DNA from: Welwitschia mirabilis
Lineage: Eukaryota; Gnetophyta; Gnetopsida; Welwitschiales
Reading direction: 5' to 3'
DNA length: 34,689 bases
Assembly (NCBI GenBank): GCA_051453625.1
Contig: JBOZIK010000001.1
Span: forward strand, 288,041,943 to 288,076,631
The notes under the pieces are model-generated. The model searched no databases and was not told the origin of the DNA. It saw only the letters and a list, made by a program, of their open reading frames with translations. The translations under genes and the position numbers were made by a program. Within the stretch, counting starts at the first letter, position 1. The number at the start of each line of letters is the position of its first letter. Below, one piece after another: positions 1-10,258 of the stretch.

Positions 1-629
1 CTGATGGCATTGTACTTTATGAGAGGAGGACTTTAAAAATATAAACATGTGCATTCTCCAGTGTGTAAATTGAGAAAAATTGAACTAATAGACAACAGAT
101 GATGCACAATATATTTCATATTACCCCATGTGGAATAAAGCGAAATGATCATTTCCAAGTCTGAGATAAAGTACCTCATAGATACCCCTAGCATAAAAGT
201 TGCAAATGGTGTGTTGAAAAAAGATTATGCAAGAAAAATTGCTAAGAATGAAATGAATGGAATTCACAGTCCCGTATTTGCTCCCAGTCATATGCCAACA
301 ATAAGCACAAAGAGCATTTGATTGAAGACTAACAGTAACTACTGTATGAAGCTTTATTGAGATCCAACCTTCTAGCTATTGCATTCTAGAGAAGGTGTAT
401 ATTTATTTTTCTATATTTATGTTGCTAAGAAGAGGCAGGAGTTATTAGTTCTTTCACATAGACTTAAAATACGAATAACATTATTGTTTCAAGATGGATA
501 ATTTATTCTACAAGCTTTGTGGGTTTTATAAACAAGGAAGTACAGAAGAGGATTTACTTCTTGAAAAAAAAACGTAAAATAAAATAAGATAAAATAATTA
601 TATACAATCAAGTACATTAAACAGAATAT
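1..629. other. AT-rich intergenic DNA
   Basis: I see no gene or identifiable transposon domain. The stretch ends at a gap of exactly 100 N (630-729), the usual placeholder for a gap of unknown size. Confidence 0.5.
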
Positions 630-1374
630 NNNNNNNNNNNNNNNNNNNNNNNNNNNNNNNNNNNNNNNNNNNNNNNNNNNNNNNNNNNNNNNNNNNNNNN
701 NNNNNNNNNNNNNNNNNNNNNNNNNNNNNATGATTTACTTGAAAGTTTTTAATTTTATTTTCAAAAGATTGGAAATTTAGTTGTCCATTCATTCTAGGTT
801 GAAAATTGTTTTGGTTCTAACTTTGATTTTGATTTTTATTTTTAGAGTTTGAAGACCTCTAATTAAAAGCACATACATCTTTATAAATCTTTTCTTTATA
901 GGTTAGTAATAAATGATAATATTTCATTACATTATAGTTATCTTTGCATAAATCACAAGTTGAAACTACAATCACATCACCTTAGAATCTAATATTATTT
1001 GAGTATATTTCTTTAAAGTTATGATAAAATATTTAATGACATTAGTTGGTTATTTATCAGTTTTTACTTTCTCCTTATCTTGCTTAACCTCTTTAAGATC
1101 TTTTATGATTTGTCCTATTATATAACTTTCTTTAGCTAAGATTTTAGAGTAAGTTTGACTCATTTACACTAACTATTTAAACACTTTGTAAGCATTTTTG
1201 TAGTTTAAGATTCATTAAACTTCCTTCACACGAAAAATCAACAAGTGCTTTGTTTGACTATTGAGTCCACTATAAAAGTAATCTACTAATCCTTATTGAG
1301 AAAGAACATCTATTAGATTAGAATGTAAGGTAATGAAAAATATTTCATAGGTAGAGAAATAATTTTTATTATGT

Positions 1375-1735
1375 TTTTATTGGAAGTTAGTTACTTCTTT
1401 CTTTCATTTTCTTATGATTGTTTCACTTATAAATCTTTTTATGAAAGCTTTTCAAACTTGATTTCATGTTTTTAGACTTTTATGAAGAATAGTTCTTAAC
1501 CAAAGTTTAGATTTTCCATTTAAAATGATGGTAAAAGTTACCATATAAGTATAATCACTAATTATTTTTTCATCATTTTTGTAAGTAAGTAGTAAATTTT
1601 TTGATGTCAGCTATATTTCATAAAGTATCTTCATCATTTTCTCCATTAAAAATGGGATATGCATTTATATTTCTAAGTTTGACATCATTCCCAAGAGATA
1701 AACCAAAAGGGGTTTGTATTTCATAATTTTTTAAT
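1375..1735 (-). pseudogene. Ty3/gypsy gag core remnant
   Basis: The minus-strand translation gives NYEIQTPFGLSLGNDVK and then NINAYPIFNGENDEDT. After a frame break come ILNGKSKLWLRTIL and VWKAFIKRFISETI. This is the order and spacing of a retrotransposon gag core: the PxFxG start, then L.G.A..W, then W..F...F. Several stops and frameshifts break it. The DNA to its left (730-1,370) has the same texture and is probably the same dead element, but I could not identify further domains. Confidence 0.45.
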
Positions 1736-1739
1736 TACT

Positions 1740-4630
1740 ATAAACTCTCTAAGAATGATGTTATCATTAGGATTTACTAGTATAGTTATAGTAGTTTCAA
1801 TAATAATAGAGGAATTTGACAAAGTAACCTACATTTGTTTTTGTGACAAATTAGACATTTCAATAAAATGATTTTTTTCTAAATTATCTTCTAAACTATC
1901 TTATGAAAAATTTTCTTTTGCAAAATTATATTTTGAAACAATAAATGTATAAATTTATTCTTGTAGAATTTTTAAAATACTTTGCATGCCTATGGTGTAT
2001 GTACCTGAGTTAAGTTCGAACTTGATCAAAACTTCTTAGATTTTTTCTTTAATGAACAGCCACTCTTTTTGATATTTTGTTTTCTTATCATAATTTATCA
2101 TCCTAGTTTACTTAATTTTATGTTTTAATGTGCCTCATTCCTATGGTTATCTAGACAATATGTTTGGATGATAGAACACACAAAAAACCAAAAAACAAAA
2201 AACATAGAAAAACAGAGGCATAAAATAACAGATATTAAAAACACTAACAATAAACTATCATCTTCCTAAGTTATCTAGGTGATAGAGGGGACAATAAAAA
2301 AATCCTAATTTTTAAGAAAATAAAAAAACTTAAGGCACATAGATCATCATCACCAAATGTCATCAAGACAATGAAGTGGATGACAGAGAATTTATTTTGG
2401 AATATAAAACAAAAACTACAGAAAGAAAACCCTATGCTACTACTGATAAAAATATAGCGCTACTACAGATAAATATACAAATTGAAATCCAAATACTTAT
2501 ATACATGATGATAATCCTTCAACTCTAAGTAGCCTTTCTTGACAATGATGCTAAGATGTTGTAGTACATATTTTTATAAATGTTATGCTCTTAAGAAGAT
2601 CTTGTTATTTATAAATAAATACAGATTTTTCACAATACAACATATGGGACTGATTCAAATGTTTTTTTCTCATTGATGGCATAGTCAAGAATAAAGAGAA
2701 TTAATTCCACGAAAATGAAACACTTATATCTTTAAAGTAGAAATAAATAATAATGCAAAAAATAACAATATAAATACACTTATGCAAATGAATGCAAATC
2801 TAAACTAAGTGTGAATTTCATTTGATTATTGGATTAACCTATCATAGAGATTATCCTTGTATAATCTAGATCAATTAAGAAATATTATTACTAAATTGAC
2901 ACTAATCTAAGATATTAGGTATATCAAACAAATATAAAACTATGCAAAGTTAATCTAGAAAAGAAAAGACAATGCACCTAAACTAATAATTCTCAACCTT
3001 AATAAAGATTACCTTCATAATTTATATCACTAAAACGGTGTCACAGAATTAGAAGCAATAAAAACTATAAGGTATATGTACAAAATAAGAATATGAAAGT
3101 AGAAAAGATTTCTTTGAATTAGATTCGAATCAACATTCATGTTCCAAAGTAGCAGCACCTCAATGAAGGATGCATAACCAAACACCAAGGAAGAGTCTGT
3201 CTACAACAACAAGGGATGAATCTTTGGTCCTTTGATCTCCTATCATGAGAATTTCTAGTGCAAATAAAGATAAGTAAGAGTCAAAGGCGAAGTCGATATT
3301 TATTAACAAAGATAGACTCATAAACAAACAAGACTAATAGGCATGGATAAAACTCTTACAACTGCGAAAGAAACTGAGAGACAAATGGATAAAGTTAGGT
3401 GAAGTTTGGTGAAGCATGATTTTAGGTGTCATCCTGTTGGTCATCCCCATGATACAGGAGATGATGATACCTCATAAGAATTCCATATCATTTGCCATAT
3501 TGATTTCAATTAGCATCCTCATTTGCTCAAGTGTTCTATCATTCATACAGTCATCTAGACAATGAGGTAAACAATAGGCTTTTTATAAGTATTTATGTAA
3601 TGCATTAGCCTTAATGTTTACAAGAATTTTACTTAGATAGGAAATTTTGTAAACTACTTAAAATGTTGTAAAATATAATAAAGATTGCATGTTTTTGTAT
3701 CATTCCTCTTAGCTCTCCATTATCATAGAAATCTAGTATAAACATGTTTAATATCCTACAAAACTACTCAAAATACCCTATCAAATACATACAAGTTGGT
3801 AGTGCAACAACCACACTCATTATAACTACTTTCAACTATATTAGAGTCACCTCTAATAAAACTTTTTAAGGGAAAAATAAAGATATTTCAAACCTCAGAT
3901 CAAGATTTTGAATTTTTTATTTCATATACATTCCAAATTTCAAAAGTTCCTTTTTCATTTTAGCTAATAATCTAAAGAGCTTGATCAAAGAGATCAGAAC
4001 TAAAATGCAAGATTTTATTTCTTCACTTTTTATTAACAAGTATAGTAAATCCTCCTTTATTAACTTCATCATCAATAAAAAAAATTCCAATTTTCAAAAT
4101 ACGTGTCCTAATAAAAAGAACGTTAATAGCTAAAATTTTAATTTTTTAACGAACAATAAAATCTAGAAACAACTTTTGATTATAAATAATTTTATATCAA
4201 TGTTTTCTTAAGACCTATTAGATAAGTTCCACACATTTTAAGAAAATTCTAACACTGTGATGTAGGAGAGGAATCCTCCACCCTATTTATGTGAATTTTT
4301 TTTAATATTTCACAATCCATGTTACTAAAGATTAAAATACATTACCAAGTGGAAGAATATTTAAAAGGTTAATAGAAGAACAAGTAAAGGAAAATACCTC
4401 ATCAGTCTTTAAACTAGAAGTGGTCACTAATTTCCTTTTTTCCTAAATCATGTTATATTAAACCCTTCTACATTAACATTTGATTCAATTGCTCTAAACA
4501 TAAACTTGGATTTTTCCACAAATGAAGTTTCCTTGGACATAGAGAATTTGTTACTATCCACATATTTAAAATGATTAATAATAATTTGGTAAGTAGTTGG
4601 AGAAGATTTTGATAGTGAACTTGAGAAAGT
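1740..4630. other. AT-rich repeat-derived DNA, no identified gene
   Basis: Long stretch dense in stops in all frames. It has an A-rich run near 2,180-2,215 and a slightly less AT-rich patch at 3,120-3,480. I recognise no protein domain. Its texture matches the decayed gypsy fragments on both sides. Confidence 0.45.
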
Positions 4631-4639
4631 TCCATTATC

Positions 4640-4765
4640 CTTTCTCTTTAAGAAAAAGAGTTGTTTTTCTCATGAATAATTTTTTTATCAAAAATAAAAT
4701 AATGATTGATATTATGGCCTTCACAATGATAATATAGGCAAAAATCCTTTAAAGTATAGTATGTA
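4640..4765 (-). pseudogene. Gypsy gag zinc-knuckle remnant
   Basis: The minus-strand translation gives FCLYYHCEGHNINHYFIFDK, resembling the C-x2-H/H-x4-C zinc motif followed by a lysine-rich helix at the C-terminus of gypsy gag proteins. The last cysteine position reads Tyr, consistent with a G-to-A change. It is short and isolated, so the call is tentative. Confidence 0.3.
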
Positions 4766-4980
4766 ATTTTGGGGACACAACTTTCATTTCTTACCTTAAG
4801 TTTTGATTTTTTCTCCTTGTGTTATAAATTAATTTCTACAAGATAACATTTATGTTGCATGCCAGTCTGAGAAGCTAGTGCCTCTAGTTTAAGAAATACA
4901 CTATTGGTATTAATAATTTTACTATCACCTCATGGAAAATAAGTGAAAGATTTTCTAGTTAAATCTAGAATGAAATTTTA

Positions 4981-5494
4981 NNNNNNNNNNNNNNNNNNNN
5001 NNNNNNNNNNNNNNNNNNNNNNNNNNNNNNNNNNNNNNNNNNNNNNNNNNNNNNNNNNNNNNNNNNNNNNNNNNNNNNNNNNNNNNNNNNNNNNNNNNNN
5101 NNNNNNNNNNNNNNNNNNNNNNNNNNNNNNNNNNNNNNNNNNNNNNNNNNNNNNNNNNNNNNNNNNNNNNNNNNNNNNNNNNNNNNNNNNNNNNNNNNNN
5201 NNNNNNNNNNNNNNNNNNNNNNNNNNNNNNNNNNNNNNNNNNNNNNNNNNNNNNNNNNNNNNNNNNNNNNNNNNNNNNNNNNNNNNNNNNNNNNNNNNNN
5301 NNNNNNNNNNNNNNNNNNNNNNNNNNNNNNNNNNNNNNNNNNNNNNNNNNNNNNNNNNNNNNNNNNNNNNNNNNNNNNNNNNNNNNNNNNNNNNNNNNNN
5401 NNNNNNNNNNNNNNNNNNNNNNNNNNNNNNNNNNNNNNNNNNNNNNNNNNNNNNNNNNNNNNNNNNNNNNNNNNNNNNNNNNNNNNNNNNNNNN
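4981..5494. other. Scaffold gap flanked by an identical 23-nt sequence
   Basis: The 514-N gap is bordered by the same 23 nt (starting GTTAAATCTAGAATG) at 4958-4980 and 5495-5517. This looks like overlapping contig ends that were not merged. Confidence 0.6.
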
Positions 5495-5517
5495 GTTAAA
5501 TCTAGAATGAAATTTTA

Positions 5518-7790
5518 AAATACTCATTTGAATTGAGATTGAAATCTCATATCCATTTTTTAGTAATCAAATAAATCTATTGGCCATAAAAACCTTATTA
5601 TCTAAAGCTGGATTGACAATCTCAAAAGTCCAACAAGTAGAAAATGGCATAAAAAATAATGAGAATGTAAACCTTTAATATCATAGTATTTACAGATAGT
5701 TTGAATTACTAGTGTGAAACCACTCATCTAGTAAAGAAAAATGATAATTTGAGAACATATATATCAAAAAGTAATATCTTTTAATTGATCTTTAAATAGA
5801 TATTCTAGTAAAATATAATCAAAAGTTTTAGAATCATTGTCTTTTAGGGTAGTCTCCAAACTATAACTTTCTATTGCATACTTTACTGATTCATCCAATA
5901 ACCATCTTCATTAACATTCTTGATGATATTGACAAGAGATGATTGATAAGACAAATTTTCTAAGCCTTATACAATGGTTACATTATCCTTATTGTAACAT
6001 GATTACAATACAAATAAACTAAAAAAATAGAGTTAAATGTCATACATTAGATTATGAATATATTATAACTTCATATAATCATGATCCATACAAACCCAAA
6101 CCATAAAGTTAATACTATTTTACAATAGTTCCATAACAAATGTCATATATTCCTAAGCCTTATTCATGTTTTATATAATAAATGTCATATAATCAGAATA
6201 CATCTAAAGTTAAGATAAAAGCCAATAGTATTTTAAGATGATAACATGATAAACTTAACATATTTATGGCAAAAGGCAACAATTAGTAATGACCATAGTA
6301 TATATGCTCATATATATGATGATTATGTGTAACCATCATATATGTTGCTAATTTATTTATCTTAACTGGCTATTAGTAATTAACCCTTGTTATAACAAAT
6401 GAATAATTAACTTATTAATGATGATATATATGAACTATTACTTGTAATTACCATTGAAGGTCAGTTTTGTTAAGTTTCATAAGAATGAATTAATTGTAAA
6501 TTTTTTTAAGACAAGATGCATTTATTCACAAATAGTTATATGATTATATGCAAAGATTGATTGCTTTTTGTTAGATCATGTTTCATATGTTATTGATTAC
6601 AAGTTGTTCTACATAACTTTACAATTATATTTGATTATTATATGATTTACCTAAATAAAAATTTTATAGAATCTTTACATTATCACATGATATTATTACA
6701 AATTTTTAATAGTATATTATGATTCATTTGATTTTATAAGATTATATTTCACTTGTATTATTAAAAAGCTAGAAACAGCTCACTCATAGGTCTATTGAGC
6801 TAGACTTTACATTTTTAACCCCTTAGTTACATTTACTTTATCATCATGATGGTGTTATTTCTAACTGTTTACATTTTGTTTCATGACATGCCTTGCATTT
6901 TTCAAATATGATATTCTATGTTATTTAACAGATTTACAAAGACTATGATGACATATCCTTAAGGCTAGACACGCAAACTCCACATTAAATGAAGCAAGAT
7001 AATTACTTGGACACACCATTGTAATCATTTTTTTTTGTTTATTGATATATGAGAAAATTAAAAAGTCTTCTAGATAGTATTCCTTAGTTACCTAGTGGCT
7101 CTCATTTGTACTTTGGAGGGGTCATTAGGATATTATAATATTGAAATAGGATCTCTTTACAAGTGCATTTTTTATTTTTTAATCAGAATAGTCTTTGGCA
7201 CAAGTGGTGAACTGCTTAAGTCTTTTACCTTTATATACCCTAACCCTACTTATGGAGTAGACATCTTCTTATACTAATTATCATCTCGCTACTAGTTCAG
7301 TACATTTAGAATACTTTGTAGAGTTGTTTCAAGACCTAGGATAAGCAACAATCCTTTGATGCATAACAATAGGATGTTTCAATTATGACATCCTTCTAGC
7401 ATTATTATGGCATTGGTGACATTCATCCTTAATAAGAATTAATATTTCATAAAGTTTTCAATACCAATGCTTTACCTTATTATTAATGTTCGTACTTATG
7501 ATTCTACATCTTATTTCTTTTTTTATTGATGCATTTCATATTTGATAAATATTTTCACTATTTAAGTTGTTTATCTTAACAATTAAAATGAGTTTACAAT
7601 TGTAACGTAAGTGATATAGTATTTCAAAAATAAGTGAAATTGTAGTTTGTTGCAACATGATACTTATTACATGATCTAATCTATTATTCCATGTGTTTAA
7701 TAGATGAACCCTACCTTTTATCTATTACATTATTTTTTTTACTCACTTCCTAGGTTTTCCTTTTTACACACATAACCTTTAGTACTATTT
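5518..7790. other. AT-rich intergenic DNA with a small hairpin-rich stretch
   Basis: No recognisable gene. The 6,240-6,480 stretch contains short inverted repeats (ATATATGATG at 6312-6321 against CATCATATAT at 6334-6343) of the GATG/CATC type also seen near 15.3 kb, possibly from a DNA transposon. The remainder is stop-dense AT-rich sequence. Confidence 0.4.
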
Positions 7791-7793
7791 TAA

Positions 7794-8039
7794 ATGCTTT
7801 TCCTAGATGACCAACATCCTAATTTTATTTATTTTGGGTTATATTACAGTTTTACTATAGAGTTTGAAAAACAAAGGAAGCCAACTTGGAACACTTTTCT
7901 TATAATCCTTTCCTTTCAAATTTGGAAAGAAAGCAATCAATGCATCTTTCAAAGGAAAACTTTTCTTGCCACTAGCATGTGGACACAAACCTTAAAAGGG
8001 TGGAAGAAGCAAGCTCAGCATGTGATAAATTTTAATTAG
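7794..8039 (+). pseudogene. LINE ORF2 C-terminal fragment
   Basis: An 81-codon open stretch ends with FQIWKESNQCIFQRKTF and then W..T...W. In plant L1-type LINEs the tail after the zf-RVT domain carries the same pattern, W.IWKERN.RIF. No reverse transcriptase or endonuclease motif is visible upstream, so this is a 5'-truncated or rearranged remnant. It lies in the opposite orientation to the large LINE at the right end. Confidence 0.4.
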
Positions 8040-8040
8040 A

Positions 8041-8640
8041 AGCAATGACTTTCTTGGATTTAGACCTACTAGGAAATGAGATCTTTCAATCTTTTTGCAA
8101 GATGTACAATTTGTGATATTCTTTGTTATTTTAGTTCCTACCTTTGATCAAAGACATAAAGGATTACTTTTGCGGGTACTTTATTCAAACTGTGTTTGAG
8201 TTAAAACCAAGGGAAATCAATAGATTAGATTGTCTTTTGAATGTTTTCTTATTATTAGATTTAAAGGAACCTTGATTAGCAACTAGTAAAGAAGGTAAAC
8301 CTCTTCAATATCACAGAAGAATACGCCTAAGCTTGGTGTCTTGGGCCCACTTAAAAGTAAAAAAGAGAAGCTCAAAGAAACCAAGGATTCTTACGAGCCA
8401 AAGCAATGATTTTATCTTTTCACCTATGTTTTTCCCTCTTGCAATGATCTATTCTCGAATGGCTTTTTTAATGTTGTGTCAAGGTATGTTAAAGCTTTTT
8501 TGTTAGCAATAATTGTTAATCTAGTCTCTGTTTGTCATTGAGTTAGACAATGTCCATTTACCAACTTGTTTCAAGCTAGATTTTGTAACACAAGATCCTT
8601 TCCATCTAATAGATCCAATTAAGGTATGTCAAACTTAAAA
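8041..8640. other. AT-rich DNA, possibly LINE 3' region
   Basis: No open frame or domain. It directly follows the LINE fragment on the same strand and could be its 3' untranslated part. No poly-A tail was found. Confidence 0.25.
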
Positions 8641-8649
8641 CTTTAAGTA

Positions 8650-8865
8650 ACCATATCTATTTGTTAAGAATACAATCACAGTGATCACTGACACAAATGA
8701 TTTAATCACACACAAAGCTTCATAGTATATTAGTCAAGTCATTTAAATGATTTAATTACACCCAAGACTTCATGGTACACCAATCAAGTCATCTAAAAAT
8801 TCAAACCCATGACCTCCTTTGTAAAAGATAAATGTCCCTCTAGTTAGACTATGATTTCAATAACA
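8650..8865 (-). mobile_element. tRNA-derived SINE with an internal 50-bp tandem repeat
   Basis: On the minus strand the 5' end looks like a decayed tRNA gene: A box TAGTCTAACTAGAGG (8837-8851), then a tRNA-like middle, AGGTCATG, and B box GGTTTGAATTT (8797-8807). The A-to-B spacing suits RNA polymerase III promoters. The non-tRNA body consists of two diverged copies of a 50-bp unit (8745-8794 and 8695-8744). The CG expected in the B box has become TG, as expected from methylcytosine decay. Element ends are approximate, and I did not find clear target-site duplications. Confidence 0.6.
8695..8794 (-). repeat. Two-copy 50-bp tandem repeat in the SINE body
   Basis: Both units start AAATGATTTAAT on the plus strand (at 8695 and 8745) and end with a CAAGTCAT block (8736-8743 and 8786-8793). 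They share most positions with no gap. Differences are mainly C/T or A/G. Confidence 0.65.
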
Positions 8866-9169
8866 ATACAATCCAATATTTAATATTTAATATTTCTTAG
8901 GCTTCACATGATTAAAAAGTAAATATGTATAATTAGTAATGATTTTTAAAACACTAAAGAATACAATCTATAAATCCTTTAAAACTAATTAATATTTATC
9001 AAAAACTTATTAGAGTAGTTTTCATCTTCCTTGAAATGGAAGTGTAAATTTAGTGTTGAAAAATAAAAACTCCGTTGAGATGAACACTAGTGCACACTTA
9101 AAAACCTTTTTATTTATTTTTAATAAAAACGGAAAAAAAAAACATGTAACCTGCTATAACAGGCCAAAG

Positions 9170-10030
9170 TGAGATTTACTCCTCCCCAGAATTCTTGCAG
9201 GGAGGTTACACGGACATGACCATGGACTCCTTACTTCAAAGAAATGCTTTTAAACGTCATCGGAGTTCTTTAAGTCGAGCTGTCAGACCTTTCAAGTTTC
9301 TAGCGGTACAAGGAGAAGTTCTTCGTTATTAACGAGTGGCCATACGAAAATAAAGATTAATGAGAAGACGATATTTTGGTTTCTGTACAGCAAAGTTGAT
9401 CAATGAGCAGGTCCGGCATAGCTTCTACAAGCGAAAGCCTTTCGAAATGAACGTGGCTGCGGTCCCATTTCAGTTGAAAGAACAAAGCTCTAGGTTTCGC
9501 TTACATTTCTCTCTTACTCGTTGAATATAATTAAAAGTTAGAGCTTTTATGCTGAGATCCTTCTAATAACGCAGTCAAGATTAAAAAAAGAAGCGTTTTG
9601 CGCGGGATTTGTAGCGCCTTTCAAAACTGGATGCGTCTGCGAGTAAGGTGATTTGATCGAAGGTAGTCAGATTCTTCCTGTGCAATCAGTACTGACTTTT
9701 TTTGACACGTACGATGGCAAAGATCTCAGGAGGTTTCGAAATATTATTTCAGCTTTCACTGTTTGCTTTCTCACGGTCTTTCAAAAGTTCCGTCAGCACG
9801 TCAATATATCATCGCGTGAACGCTTTTACTGATTCCGAAGACGTTTTATGACAATGTGACGCTTTAATGGTTACAGTTTTAAGATCTTTTAAGCTTTTCA
9901 CATGAAAATCCGTCCTCGCCATGATCATCTTCGACAATTTTGCGAAATAAGTACGAAACAGAAAAACAAATGAAAGACGAAGTCAAATGAATAATTCGTT
10001 TTTCAATTTCTTTGTTAAATTCTGCAACTC
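9170..10030. other. CpG-retaining non-coding block downstream of the CIA2-like gene
   Basis: No open frame of useful length and no recognisable protein or transposon motif on either strand. CpG is abundant: I count about 40 CpG between 9,241 and 9,960, against one between 23,041 and 24,000. The composition matches the gene island rather than the flanking repeats. It could be an unmethylated regulatory region, a non-coding transcript or unrecognised exons. I cannot decide from sequence alone. Confidence 0.5.
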
Positions 10031-10033
10031 GTA

Positions 10034-10039
10034 TTTATT
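10034..10039 (-). terminator. Candidate polyadenylation signal (AATAAA) of the CIA2-like gene
   Basis: The plus strand reads TTTATT, which is AATAAA on the gene strand, about 220 nt past the stop codon. This is a usual 3' UTR length for plants. Plant signals are loose and other A-rich matches lie nearby, so this is only the best single candidate. Confidence 0.4.
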
Positions 10040-10258
10040 TTTTAAAATGTTGCAGAGAATAACTCAATGACTAGAATGTAAGAGAGAATAAACATAAGGA
10101 TCCTCCTCCAAAATTTCTGCAGTGTCACTGCAATACCTGCAATTTCATGCATAGCTCCATGATGCTAATAACTTCCAGACATGCATTGACCTTCGTAAAT
10201 TGAAAAAGAAAAGCTCTTATTTCATGTCTTTGGACAGACGTCTCCAGAGTAGATCAGA

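Noticed and set aside
4943-5518. Long open frames on both strands across 4,943-5,527
   Set aside because: Almost entirely N; the openness is an artefact of the gap. The same applies to open frames over the gaps at 630-729, 25,366-25,465 and 26,036-26,604.
7095-7277. 60-codon open stretch on the plus strand
   Set aside because: No recognisable motif, no neighbouring coding signal, and its length is expected by chance.
8797-8851. Possible tRNA gene on the minus strand
   Set aside because: A and B boxes are present, but the B box is decayed and no proper acceptor stem or anticodon arm closes; it is the head of a SINE.
9596-9610. E2F-like site TTTTGCGCGGGA
   Set aside because: It does not fit the TTTSSCGC-type consensus on either strand; it looks like part of the general CpG richness of the block.
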